Assembly: GCF_024679095.1 (NCBI RefSeq)
Contig: NW_026111663.1
Span: 353,486 to 417,485 of the forward strand
Source: Eriocheir sinensis
Taxonomy: Eukaryota > Arthropoda > Malacostraca > Decapoda > Varunidae
Direction: 5' to 3'
DNA length: 64,000 nucleotides
The position numbers were made by a program, and so were the translations under genes. The notes beneath the pieces were generated by a model. That model saw nothing but the letters and a program-made list of their open reading frames with translations, was not told the DNA's origin and searched no databases. Shown here piece by piece: positions 54,040 to 64,000 of the stretch (positions are counted from its first letter, which is position 1; every line of letters starts with the position of its first letter).

Positions 54040-57000
54040 TTTTGATTAGCACTAATAATGTAAAAGTATTTGTAACCGGTGCACTTTGAGCAAAGATGGG
54101 TAATTTATCATTTTGTTATTACCCTACATGAAAGTTTTATAATGTCAGTACATGCAATATTTTTTTTTGTACTTACCCTCAAAAAAACAAGTGGTGTGCT
54201 GAGTCTTCGACTTCTTCATTTTCTTGAGAGGTGCTAGCCACTGCCATGGGATGTGCTGCTGGACCTTCTGTTTCTTTTACCCTGTAGGCTTCCATTGTTC
54301 CAATTTTTCTTAAAACATCCGGTGGTAGCTCATAATTATAACAGCACTTGTCATTCCTCCTAAGGCCAGCTCTTATCCCCAGAATGGCATTTGCCATTTT
54401 AGTTTCCATTCTATTTCTCAGCTTAGTCTTGACGATGTTCATTTGGCTGAAGACTCTCTCTACATCGGCATTTGCATGTGGGAGAACAAGGACTGATAAT
54501 GCAAATTCTGCGAGCTCCTTTAGAGGATTACAGTCAGAAGCATCTCTGTACCTGCTAACTTCACTCCAAAAATTAACTGTATTCTTTCTTTCATTCCACT
54601 TGATTAGGGTGATATTCTGCCACTGGCCTTCAATAACACTAATCTGCTGTGCGGGTGTCTGCAATAATTCAAGCAATGGAGTCAATGGCTCTTTAACTGC
54701 ATGTAATGCATTGCTTATTGATAGGAGAGAGATCTTTTCAAGAGTGTTGATGTTACTGGGAAGCCTCTGTCTGATTTGATGCACTAATATAGTCAGGAAC
54801 TTGGTACATCTTCCTCTTAGAGCCATTTCATCCTGCTTTGAAAAGCCTTTCTCTTGTAGAGCTTCTACTTCTTTTTCAAAATCATAGCCCAAGTATGGTT
54901 TGGGATCAATAGCATCCTCAAAATTTCCTTCTACAGGATCTATTTCTTTAGTTGGGAGGACAATTTTCCTTATGAGTGACTTGATTAACATTATCAGGTC
55001 ACTCAGAAGTTTTGTTGAGTCAGCATCATTTGATTCGAAAGACTTATTAACTCTCTGAATGTCTTTTAACACAGGCAACAGAAACTTAATATATGCCAGG
55101 TTTATTTCATCCTTGAACATGGAATACAACATTTCAGCTGTGAAGCACTTTTCACTGGTACGTGCTATGCCAAAATAAGTCTTGAGCTCAAGCCACTGAT
55201 TGTGAATTCTTTCAACAGCAGTTGCAATGGACAGCCACCTAGTTTGGCAAGACTGAACAATCTTCAATGGGTCATGGTCATCATTGATTAAGTTATATAG
55301 CTGCTTATAAGCAAGCTGTCTTGTAGATGATCGAGAGAACCAATTATATGTTTCACTAACTATAAACTCCACATTCCTTGGCAATGCTTCAGCTGCGGCT
55401 GCAGACACTGATAGCTGAAGGGAGTGACAGACACACCGTACTAGAATGAGGCTTGGTACTTCACTTTTCAGTTTCTTATACACTCCGTTATTAACACCCA
55501 CCATTACGCTTGCATTGTCTGTTCCAATTCCTCTCAACTTTTTCAGATTCAAGCCAAAATATTCTAGAGTGTCCTTTAAACTATTAATTATAGCATCTGC
55601 ATTGCAATCAGTTAGTTCTGTAAGACTTAAAAATGTAGAAATGATTTTTTCCTTAACTTCATCATGATAGATTATAGCCATGCCTAAATATTTGTGGACA
55701 CTAATATCAGTGGACTCATCTATAAGTAAACTGAAATGTTTTTCTCCCACTGCAGCTGTCACATCCTCCATGAAATGGGGATACAAAATATTCTTGATAA
55801 TGCCACTGCACTTAGATCTTTTCATTTGCACCATTGATGCTGTCATGCTGTCCGTGAAACAACCTTTGCACAAGTTGTTCAAATGATCACTTGTAATAAC
55901 TGCTGTATGTGCGGCTACAAACATAGCCATTCGTCCTTCAGCTATCTGTGTTTCAGTTGTTTTTCTCAGAGGCTGGAATGGTAGTGCTGGCTGCCGAGAT
56001 TTCGAAAAGGGTTTCGCATTACTTTGGTGTTTCTTGGTTTTAGCATGGGCCTTTAAATCACAAAGTTTTGGTGCCAATAAGCAATGGCAGAATTTACACT
56101 TCGGGACACTGCCTTTTTCTGTCACATGATCTATTAACCAATCTTTTAATTGGGGGTCTTTCAGCCACTCATTACGGAATTTCTGATGGTACTGTGGCCT
56201 AGGCATTTTCGTTATATCCTGTTTCTAAAAAGAAATACGCATTAACATACATGTACAACTGTCGGCATAACGACAAACACAAAACTAAACCGTCTATAAG
56301 GGGCCACGGTTCAACAGTGTGTGGTACCTCCACAATAATATTGATCACTGAATACTAATACACATAATTAACATGGTACCATTAATTTTCTGAGGCCACA
56401 GCTCCACCGTTCGCCTCCACAATACATTTGATCAGTGATCACTCGAGTAAGTCCACAGTTATCAAGAGCTGGGCAGGAATGCTCACAGTCGGACCGACCA
56501 AGTTCTCGGTTCACCTCAGCGACAGTGACACATAATGCACACGACTATGACACGAGTGCAACACATTCCTACCAGTTTCACTTCACTGCTTATTTATCCT
56601 CTCTTCCTATTTGTCTAATAAACACGTACTGTAGCCAGCCGGCGCTTGGACGACTCAACGGGTGAGGCGTGATACAGGAACTGATCGTGTTTGTGGTCTC
56701 TCAGGCCTCAGCAAGCGAGGGCCGAGGAGTGACACACACGACAGGAACCAATCTTGTATTACACGAACATGATTCAATCTCGTACAGACACTCATAAATA
56801 CAGACATATTTCTGAGAATTTCTCTCACACGTAAAATCAAAGTTCGAACCATTCGCATTTTCTCAACAATATTGACCGTAATTTTTGAGTTAGCAACGTA
56901 ATTGAAAAAAAAAATATAGTATTATATTTAACGTTCTTTTTTTTAATTTGAGATATAAAACCTTTGCAATCCCGCTAGAAATCCCGCTAGCCGCTAAATC

Positions 57001-57071
57001 ATTTTTTTTCCCGCTAGATTTCAAACAAAACCTCTAGATTTAGCGGGAAAACCGCTAATTTGGCAACACTG
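53848..57071 (-). mobile_element. Complete hAT element
   Basis: Ends CAGTGTTGCCAA (53848-53859) and TTGGCAACACTG (57060-57071) are perfect 12-bp inverted repeats, with CCCGCTAG subterminal motifs repeated near both ends. Flanking 8-bp direct repeats AACATGGA (53840-53847 and 57072-57079) are the target duplication. It contains one uninterrupted transposase ORF. (TA)n at 53945-54037 lies inside the left end. All the hallmarks of a recent hAT insertion are present. Confidence 0.93.
54179..56206 (-). CDS. hAT transposase, apparently intact (675 aa)
   Basis: Starts MPRPQYHQKF. A BED-like zinc finger lies at residues 37-60 (C37-x2-C40...H54-x5-H60), for DNA binding. The catalytic core has LLIDESTDIS (D163, first Asp), a conserved RGIGTDNASVMVG (D230, second Asp) and the helical CHSLQLS and CQTRWLS blocks. 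The C-terminal dimerisation region LPHANADVERVFS supplies the expected catalytic Glu (about 584). This gives the full D-D-E set known for hAT transposases, which excise and insert elements with 8-bp duplications. Length is usual for the family. It belongs to the same broad DUF4371-containing group as the relic at 10869-15599 but is clearly a different family. Whether it is expressed cannot be seen from sequence. Confidence 0.93.
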   Translation of the reverse strand: MPRPQYHQKFRNEWLKDPQLKDWLIDHVTEKGSVPKCKFCHCLLAPKLCDLKAHAKTKKHQSNAKPFSKSRQPALPFQPLRKTTETQIAEGRMAMFVAAHTAVITSDHLNNLCKGCFTDSMTASMVQMKRSKCSGIIKNILYPHFMEDVTAAVGEKHFSLLIDESTDISVHKYLGMAIIYHDEVKEKIISTFLSLTELTDCNADAIINSLKDTLEYFGLNLKKLRGIGTDNASVMVGVNNGVYKKLKSEVPSLILVRCVCHSLQLSVSAAAAEALPRNVEFIVSETYNWFSRSSTRQLAYKQLYNLINDDHDPLKIVQSCQTRWLSIATAVERIHNQWLELKTYFGIARTSEKCFTAEMLYSMFKDEINLAYIKFLLPVLKDIQRVNKSFESNDADSTKLLSDLIMLIKSLIRKIVLPTKEIDPVEGNFEDAIDPKPYLGYDFEKEVEALQEKGFSKQDEMALRGRCTKFLTILVHQIRQRLPSNINTLEKISLLSISNALHAVKEPLTPLLELLQTPAQQISVIEGQWQNITLIKWNERKNTVNFWSEVSRYRDASDCNPLKELAEFALSVLVLPHANADVERVFSQMNIVKTKLRNRMETKMANAILGIRAGLRRNDKCCYNYELPPDVLRKIGTMEAYRVKETEGPAAHPMAVASTSQENEEVEDSAHHLFF

Positions 57072-57583
57072 AACATGGAGCAGCGCATGGAGTATGCGCT
57101 CGAGTATGCTGACATGCCAGCAGAGTTTTGGGAGCGTGTAGTCTTTTCTGATGAAAAGACTTTCTACTCGGATGGCACATCAGCAGCACAATATGCTTGG
57201 TGAACATGTGGCACCAGGGCCCGAATTCACAAACATATTCAATAACTACGAACTAACATAACTACGCACTATTGATTTAGCTACCGACGTTAGCGTCAGA
57301 TTCACAAAGCAAACTTTAGATGGTAGTTAGAGGCGCGCTAAGTCAGCGAGGCCGCTGATTGGATAAGCGTCATCGATGACGTCATCTGACTCACGGCGAA
57401 TCACAGGTCCCGCAACGGTATCAGCTGTGTTTACATAGGTAAGTGCCGAAGCTACTTAATAAAGTCAAATTGCAGAAACAGGCTGCTGAACACTACAACA
57501 GTAAACCCAGATGACAATAACAAGGCGTTACAGTAGAAGGGAAAAGTTATCAAGGCTCAGATTACACGGTCAAGGGGGGTAGA

Positions 57584-57860
57584 ATGATAAGTCGCTATCC
57601 ACCCCTCTCTCCCTCTCAGCCCTTCACTGTCGCCTCACACTCCGTCATTCACCAGCAGCTACTAGCCTTGGTGGAAGAGGTGGAGAGGAGGGAAAACATC
57701 ATTTCTGGGAAGCATGATGATGTGAAGGGTGTGGTGACAGCAAGCAAGAGGCAGGCGTGGGAGGAACGGTGTCCAATGGAGCGTGGATGAACTTCAACGA
57801 AAGTTCAGCCTGAAGCTGCCAGAAGTCCCAGCAGGGCGAAAAACAAAACTGGCTGCGTAA
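57584..57860 (+). pseudogene. Degenerate duplicate of the Myb-like gene first exon
   Basis: LLALVEEVERRENIISGKHD at about 57660 mirrors the true exon at 58060. The frame breaks near 57770, and the remainder (ELQRKFSLK-like) is in another frame. It sits about 450 bp upstream of the intact exon. Confidence 0.6.
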
Positions 57861-58059
57861 ATGAAGCCTATTCAAGACACAGGTTAGTCAAATAAATGTT
57901 GTGAGCACATGGCTGGAAGTTAGAGATCCAAACTACGAAAACAAGAATTATCAGTAAAAGGGGCGATGTTATCGGCGGTCGAGGGGGAAGGGTGATAGGG
58001 ATGGACAATGTTTTTCCCTCTCCACACTCAGTATCCCCTTGTATTTTGTCGCCACTACA

Positions 58060-59539
58060 ATGTCCTCTCCCCCAAGAAAAATTCAAAGGCGGCCTCGTTT
58101 CACTGAGGCTGAAATCTTAGCCCTGGTGGAGGAGGTGGAGAGGAGGGAACACGTCATACTGGGCAAGCATGATATGAGGGCTGGGGTGACAGAGTCAACC
58201 AAGTGGGAGGAAGTGTGTGATTGTGTAAATGCTGTGTCCCACGTTAAAAGAAGTGTTGAAGAACTTAAGAGAAAGTTCAGAGACTTGAAAGCTCAAGTGA
58301 AGAGTAAATCTGCAGCAGAAATGAAGGATATGGGTGCCACAGGTTAGTCATATATTTTTGGTGCTCACATTCCTCAGTAATCATTAGGGTACAGTGTGCT
58401 AAAAAGACTTGCTATACCCCAAAGATTATGGGTAAAGCCACAAGGAGTGGTACTAGGTGCTTATCAAGGAGGGTACCTCCCTCAGCAGGATGTTATGTTA
58501 TATTTGTTTAGGTTAAATGAGGCAGCAGTGATTGGTTAGTGAATTTAATGGCAAAAAATGATTTTCAGCACGTCAAGAAATTCCTGCTGATGATTAGTTG
58601 TGTTCTGGCAAAGTGTTCAAATAAAACAATTCCTAAAGCATATTACAATAATTTGAAACAACTTCGCATTTCCCTATCGGTGGTGGGCCTCCTGCTACTG
58701 TGGAGTACAGCGAGGCTGAGCTAGTGCTTCTGCGCATGCAGGCACCCATTGCGGCAACAGGGGCACCCTATCCTGACAGTGAGGGCCAGCCTTTACGTAA
58801 GTACTTCTTCTAAGATAGCAAATAATAAGTCCTACTTCTATTTGTATTATTCTACTTTCTTCCCTGTCTCACAGCGGTACTTTTCACACTTCTCATCGGT
58901 TAGATCTCATTATTCTACGCATCTTGAACCCCATTTATGTGCACCGCAAACTGCTAGAATCGCCGCTAGCGATTTTTAAAAAGTTAGTGAGTTTTTTTCA
59001 GCCGCTCCGGGGTATCACTGGGAGACTGGGATACTTTGTTCCCCGTCTCTTTTCACACTTCTCATCAGTTAGATGTCGTCATTCTATGCATTTTGAACCC
59101 CATATATGTGCACCGCAGACTGCCAGAAACGCAGATAGCGATTTTTGAAAAGTTGGATAATATTGACAAAAGCTTCATGTAAAGCGCGACGAAGTACACC
59201 CATATGCGGCGGGGGTCCAGCCGGTGTTGGGAGAAATGCCTCCTCACAGAAACAAGTCACATATATGGGGGTCGGGTCGAGGGGAGCGAGGCCCCCCTCC
59301 TCCCCCCTGTTAGCTGTTAGATCGTCAAGTTCGGTTGTAGTTGTTTAAATCTGCTCCCCTCCATTGCTATCCCAGGCGGCCGCAAAAAACTCACAACTTT
59401 TCAGAAATTGATAGCGGCTTTTCTAGCATTTTGCGGCACACATAAATGGGGCTCAAAATACGTAGAATAATGAGATCTAACCGATGAGAAGTGTAGGAAA
59501 GTAGAACTTTACCCTTATATTTTGGTAAATCTTCTGAGG

Positions 59540-59637
<98 letters not shown>

Positions 59638-59793
59638 GGCGGTGGTTGAGTGGTTAGCGTGCGGTGGCCGCATTCATCATGCCATTGACAACGTCGATTC
59701 GAATCCCCACGCTACCACCTGGGAATTTTCAGTCACCGCCGAGTGGCCTAAGACTACCCACATGTTGTCCTGTTATGTGTGTGCGTGTGTGCG

Positions 59794-59824
<31 letters not shown>

Positions 59825-60079
59825 TAGCAGGAAGCTGATTCATATTTTTTGGACAAATAAGCAATTTTCCCATTCCTATTTCCCTAATTATATATAAATG
59901 TTGAGATTAATAAGTTTAAAGCAAAAGTCAACACTCACATGACAATGCATTGGATAGGCAGTGATTTCGTCCTCACTTTTCATTATTATTCTACTTACTG
60001 CTTACTGTCTCCATGCCTTTAACATAAAAGGACTCTGTTTGAGCTGATCATTTTTTTCCCCAGGTGCTATGGCATAGTT

Positions 60080-60142
<63 letters not shown>

Positions 60143-61155
60143 TTCAGGTGCCTTTGCTGGACCTTCCTCATCTTCAAATGTTGTTGATGATGACCTGTTT
60201 CCCTCGATGAGTACGACAATAATCGAGGTGTCAGAGGAGGTTAGAACACCTCTGGGTTCACCTCAAGAGAGTGGCCTCACAAGGTCAGTTGGTTGAGAAC
60301 CTTGGCATAGCTTCATAATACTCCTTACCAGTTCATGTTTGTGTGATTATATACATTATATGTGCCTTTTAATCAGCAGATGCATTTATTTTCACTTTTT
60401 CTAATATATGTTCTTTGGAAAAAAGTCTTAAATGTCATTGATTTCTTTCAATAGTGAACCAACAGGAGAAGTGCCCCCATCATCGGCCTCATCCAGTGCC
60501 CGACGACCCAGTGCCCTTAAACCCCAATGGTCAACTTCCCTTCCTGCCAGTAGAAGTGGTAGTAGACCAGCAACTCCCACAGCAGCAGGTACCTACTCAT
60601 TCTTTAGATACCATTTTTTTTTTCAATAGAAATAGAAAGTCATTATTTTCAAACATATCCTACAAGCTGAATTGTAATTCAAACATCAAGCAAATACTGT
60701 AGTTATTTACCTTGCTGTCAAATAACTGCCTACTTAGTTGTTCACCAAGCCTTGCTCATCTGCAGATAGTAAACTCCAGTGATTTTGCATAGCTTCTTAA
60801 ATATCGAATGCCATTGCTGTTCAATCATCATTGCTTCTGCTGGAATACTAAATGGCATTACTATTCATCAGAACATGCTCGTCAAATAGCAGATGTATCC
60901 TAATGAATTGCATATTCATCAGGTCACGAGTTACAACTGGTTCCCGAGTTCCTTACTACAAAAAAGGAAATTCGAGGTCTGCTGAAGGACCTGGTGGATG
61001 AGCAACGGAGGAATGGAAACCATCTACGGGATATCGCCCGAGGTTTTACTGAAATGGGGAATTTAGGCAACCATGTACAGGATACTGGCCAAAGTCTAAG
61101 GGAAATAGGCGAGGCACTGATGGCCATAACGGGGGCAATCAGTTCAAGAAAGTAG
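58060..61155 (+). CDS. Harbinger Myb/SANT-like DNA-binding protein, five exons
   Basis: Exons: 58060-58342, 58680-58796, 60148-60283, 60455-60588, 60923-61155 (stop TAG 61153-61155), giving 300 codons in frame. Exon 1 encodes the Myb/SANT-like domain (FTEAEILALVEEVERREHVI, then VEELKRKFRDLK), as in Harbinger ORF1 proteins and NAIF1. Exons 3-4 are Ser/Pro-rich, and exon 5 is helical (KKEIRGLLKDLVDEQRRNG). In this family the protein binds the terminal repeats and helps bring the transposase to the nucleus. Donors are GTTAGT, GTAAGT, GTCAGT and GTACCT; acceptors of exons 3-5 are AG. The best acceptor for exon 2 reads CG at 58678-58679 instead of AG, so this copy may be mis-spliced or the boundary may differ. 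Confidence 0.7.
58847..59512. mobile_element. Fold-back/MITE-like element in intron 2
   Basis: The left arm (58847-58985: CACTTCTCATCGGTTAGATC, CCCCATTTATGTG, CGCTAGCGATTTTT) is inverted at about 59385-59512. The left arm is also partly repeated in direct orientation at 59050-59160. No ORF. Confidence 0.65.
59541..59635. repeat. A-run and (TA)n microsatellite
   Basis: Eighteen A followed by about 38 TA units. Confidence 0.95.
59635..59824 (+). mobile_element. tRNA-derived SINE
   Basis: GGTTGAGTGGTTAGCG (A-box-like) and GTCGATTCGAATCCCC (B-box-like) are about 40 bp apart, giving an internal RNA polymerase III promoter and a tRNA-like head. The body has CAGTCACCGCCGAGTGGCC, and the tail is (GT)n at 59777-59824. 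Other copies: 63569-63690 (minus) and a fragment at 29644-29700. Confidence 0.8.
60082..60143. repeat. (ATT)n microsatellite
   Basis: About 20 triplets just before the exon 3 acceptor of the Myb-like gene. Confidence 0.95.
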
Positions 61156-62375
61156 TTTTTTTTTTTTAAGTTATTATTTTCATAAATTAAGGTTTGAATA
61201 TTTCTATATAAGAATAGTTTATATAATCATTTTCATTATTAACTTTAAGATCTTTGATGGTGCTTGTCAAGCCAATGCATATTTTTTCTCTTAGTGCATT
61301 ATGATGTGCCACTATAAAAAATTCAGAGAGAACCATCATACACTGAACTTTAATTTTTACCAAGTTGTGTTATATTTTATATTTTTTTAAAATTCAGCAC
61401 GTCATGTTTTCTATCTTGTCTGTATAATGTTCATGAACAGGACGTTACCTGCCTTGCGTATAGTCCTAACATCACTTACAGATGCCGGACCACAGGTATC
61501 ATCATCTTCAGTGTAGGACGGTTCTTTCCTGGCCATTTTCTAGTGGCACATCGTGATGCATAAAGAGAGAAAAAATATCAAAAGCATATTTTGCATCTTC
61601 AATGACATAGTTTCCAACCGTGTAATTCAGGTAACATTTTTTTTACTAAAAACAGCCTTACATATGCAATTCATAAACAGTGTGCCTAAAAAGGTATAAT
61701 TAACCCAGTAGCAGCGACGGGCCAAATGTGTGCCATGATTTAAACCCCCCAAAATAGATGATACATAAACTGATCACAAATGCTTCGATAAATATTATGA
61801 AATGGTTTGTGTGAGTGATGATTTTTTTCTCATTTTTTTTCTTCTTGTTTAGAGGTACCATTAAGAAACATGATCCCCGCTGCTACCGGGTTAAACTAAA
61901 CCTCATGGGACTGACATTCCTTTCCTGCTGGATATCCCCATTCTGCAGTATGCATTTTGATCTCATTTATAGTTCCTTAGTTTCTAATTATTTTTTTATA
62001 TTACAATAAGTTTATTATTATTGGTTTAAGTGTAATAGTTTTTTTCATTCAATATTTTTATACATGTGAGGATTGCTCAATATATTTTTGCCATAACTTA
62101 AAATATTCTTATTCCTTGAATATTGGTTTGTGTGTCAGGGATCAATTGTGAGGCCTGACGGTTAAGGGGCTGGCAGAACAACTGTTAAGGGGCTGACCAG
62201 AAGACAAATGCATTAACATGCTCACAGGGCCCCAAACACAAGCACACAAGGAAAAATCACAGAGACTTGTGCACTATTTACATTTTAATTAGTCTAAAAT
62301 ACAGAACATTGTCACATGTTTAACTGACTCTGAGTAAGGTCTCAAAAAAGAAAATACTTGCAAATATTTTAATAC

Positions 62376-62378
<3 letters not shown>
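61156..62378. other. Intergenic space of the Harbinger element
   Basis: AT-rich with no supported gene. Both genes of the element end towards this interval. Confidence 0.4.
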
Positions 62379-62978
<600 letters not shown>

Positions 62979-62995
62979 ATATACACCTCACCATT

Positions 62996-63978
62996 TCACC
63001 CAAAGAAATTAGCAATTATTGCCTCACGTACTGCTCTCCCAGTTCCTCGGCCAGCAGCTGCTCCAAGAACAGCAGCAGGAGCATCCTGCTCTTCCTCATC
63101 CTCTTCAAGCTAAGGAGGAAATAAGATCTTAAAAGTACTCACAAAGTACCCTATTACTCTTGCTCTGCTGAATGTGTCTGCTGATACACTGTTGCATTTT
63201 TACATCTACTGTATTAATAGCAATTGCACTGCTGCAGCCAGAAATCTGAGTGAGTGAAAGTTATCACTAAATAAAGTTGTTATGTTCTCAACAAAGTTTA
63301 TCCAACAGGAAGCACATGAAAGAATGGCTGAAAGCTAACTTTCCACCATACCGAAATAAAAATTTGTACCTGGTGGGGAAGTGGAATACCCCGCTGGACA
63401 CAGCGGTTGTGCAACAACAAACATGAGGTGATGATGTTGAGGCACTTCATGGGAGCATACTGCAAGGCACCCCCAGATTTGTGAAGGCACCTGTAAATAG
63501 TGTTAGTTGTCAAAATTACTGAGTCAAAGACAATTGAAATACAAATCTTCCAAGCACTCCCGTCTTGTCTTTTTTTTTTTTTTTTTACATCTTCGCCTAT
63601 GGCATGCGGGTAGTCTTAGGCCACTTGGCGGTGACTGAAAAATCCAAGGTGGTAACGTGGGGATTCAAACCCACGTCTGCTCACTTTCACACCAAATATT
63701 TATTTTATAAATTTGCCTTTCCAATCACTTTAATGCTGTAACATGTTAGTAATCTAATTCTCACTGGGTTCTAATGGATGGCCAGCATATGTGAATGCAT
63801 AGGTATTGGGAATAAGGAAAAGAAGTTTGTCACCTGAACCGGCTCCTTAGAATTCCAAAGGTTTGCTCCACAATGACACGTGTCCGTGTATGGGCCCTAT
63901 TGTAGCGCTCCTCCGGTTCTGTTGTGGGGTTGCGGACTGAAGTCATCAAAAATGGCTCTAATGCATAGCCGCTGTCGC
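62996..63978 (-). CDS. PIF/Harbinger transposase, C-terminal exons
   Basis: Minus-strand exons are 63978-63834, 63490-63370 and 63109-62996, with the stop TGA at 62998-62996. Each junction has GT/AG and the phases agree. The first exon reads GDSGYALEPFLMTSVRNPTT and RTRVIVEQTFGILRSRF, holding the second catalytic Asp (GDSGY) and the catalytic Glu (VEQTFG) of the DDE domain. The second has GGALQYAPMKCLNIITSCLL and LHNRC. The third is an acidic/Ala-rich tail ending ANFFG. This is the C-terminal half of a HARBI1-type transposase; the N-terminal exons lie beyond 64000. There is no lesion in the visible part. It converges with the Myb-like gene. Confidence 0.85.
63569..63690 (-). mobile_element. 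SINE copy, minus strand, in a transposase intron
   Basis: Poly-T at 63571-63586 is the tail. Reading the minus strand gives a B-box-like GGGTTTGAATCCCC and CAGTCACCGCCAAGTGGCC, matching the SINE at 59635. The A-box end is missing or diverged. Confidence 0.7.
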
Positions 63979-64000
63979 CTGTAAAGATTACAGTCATGTG

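Larger units (their letters stand above)
53182..57216 (+). pseudogene. Tc1/mariner transposase relic, split by a hAT element
   Basis: The N-terminal part starts MPINMETSQATRGAVVALHA (53254). After a frameshift near 53325 comes a helix-turn-helix, IARQLHIHRNTAARWIRRHA, with RVRRPRCTTAAEDQ. After a GT...AG interval (53468-53681) comes AIDDDPFTPAVDIRRD. The frame changes again before RPATKQKLSERN at 53840. The hAT element (53848-57071) interrupts at this point, and the protein resumes after it as EQRMEYALEYADMPAEFWER and VVFSDEKTF (first catalytic Asp) until 57202. The rest of the DDE domain is gone, cut by the Harbinger end at 57217. Confidence 0.75.

Noticed and set aside
59635..59720. A functional tRNA gene
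   Set aside because: A- and B-box-like motifs are present, but the acceptor stem and anticodon arm do not fold properly, and the downstream body is repeated elsewhere: a SINE.

Overview
This is animal nuclear DNA, most likely from a decapod crustacean. The pointers are Jockey/CR1-, RTE- and I-type LINEs, an intron-bearing PIF/Harbinger element, tRNA-like SINEs, long (TC)n, (CA)n and (AAT)n tracts, and abundant tandem repeats. The species call is inference. I found no convincing host gene, no rRNA gene, no functional tRNA gene and no CRISPR array. The window is almost entirely transposable elements, often nested, plus satellite DNA.

Layout. 1-2.5 kb: 5' part of a LINE on the minus strand (copy A), open through endonuclease and reverse transcriptase to the window edge. 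2.6-2.9: 38-bp minisatellite. 3.9-5.4: decayed MULE-like element. 6.0-7.2: 5'-truncated LINE copy C. 7.7-8.2: 32-bp minisatellite joined to a LINE 3' end. 8.4-9.7: CR1/Jockey-like LINE relic. 10.9-15.6: hAT-type transposase relic split by a 2.9-kb DNA transposon (11069-14000) with a perfect 7-bp target duplication; that insert carries another inverted-repeat element. 16.7-17.3: possible gag relic. 20.0-22.6: RNase H-bearing LINE relic. 22.6-23.8: hAT-like MITE with GTACCGGTAC palindromes. 23.8-24.8: RTE-like relic. 26.3-27.0: CR1-like 3' end. 27.8-31.7: several tandem repeats. 32.0-32.9: second, fold-back copy of the MITE.

32.95-38.46 is the most interesting object: a 5.5-kb element with roughly 145-bp terminal inverted repeats. 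It carries one long gene (about 1,580 codons, broken by one frameshift) with two zinc-binding-like modules, a central domain I cannot name, a PIN/FEN1/XPG-like nuclease domain and a Cys-rich tail. I cannot assign it to a classical transposase superfamily.

39.0-45.3: a 6.3-kb hierarchical satellite of 15-, 16- and 30-bp units, abutted by a minus-strand TATA box. 45.9-49.8: 5' half of an I-type LINE (CCHC ORF1 and endonuclease), itself interrupted. 50.3-53.2: LINE copy B. 53.2-57.2: Tc1/mariner relic split by an apparently intact hAT element (53848-57071, 675-codon transposase, 8-bp target duplication). 57.2 to the end: a PIF/Harbinger element with a five-exon Myb/SANT-like gene on the plus strand and a convergent transposase gene on the minus strand that runs off the window.

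The genes form no cellular pathway. They are replication and transposition genes of independent selfish elements, and insertion order can be read from the nesting: Tc1 relic, then hAT inside it; hAT relic, then the 2.9-kb transposon inside it.
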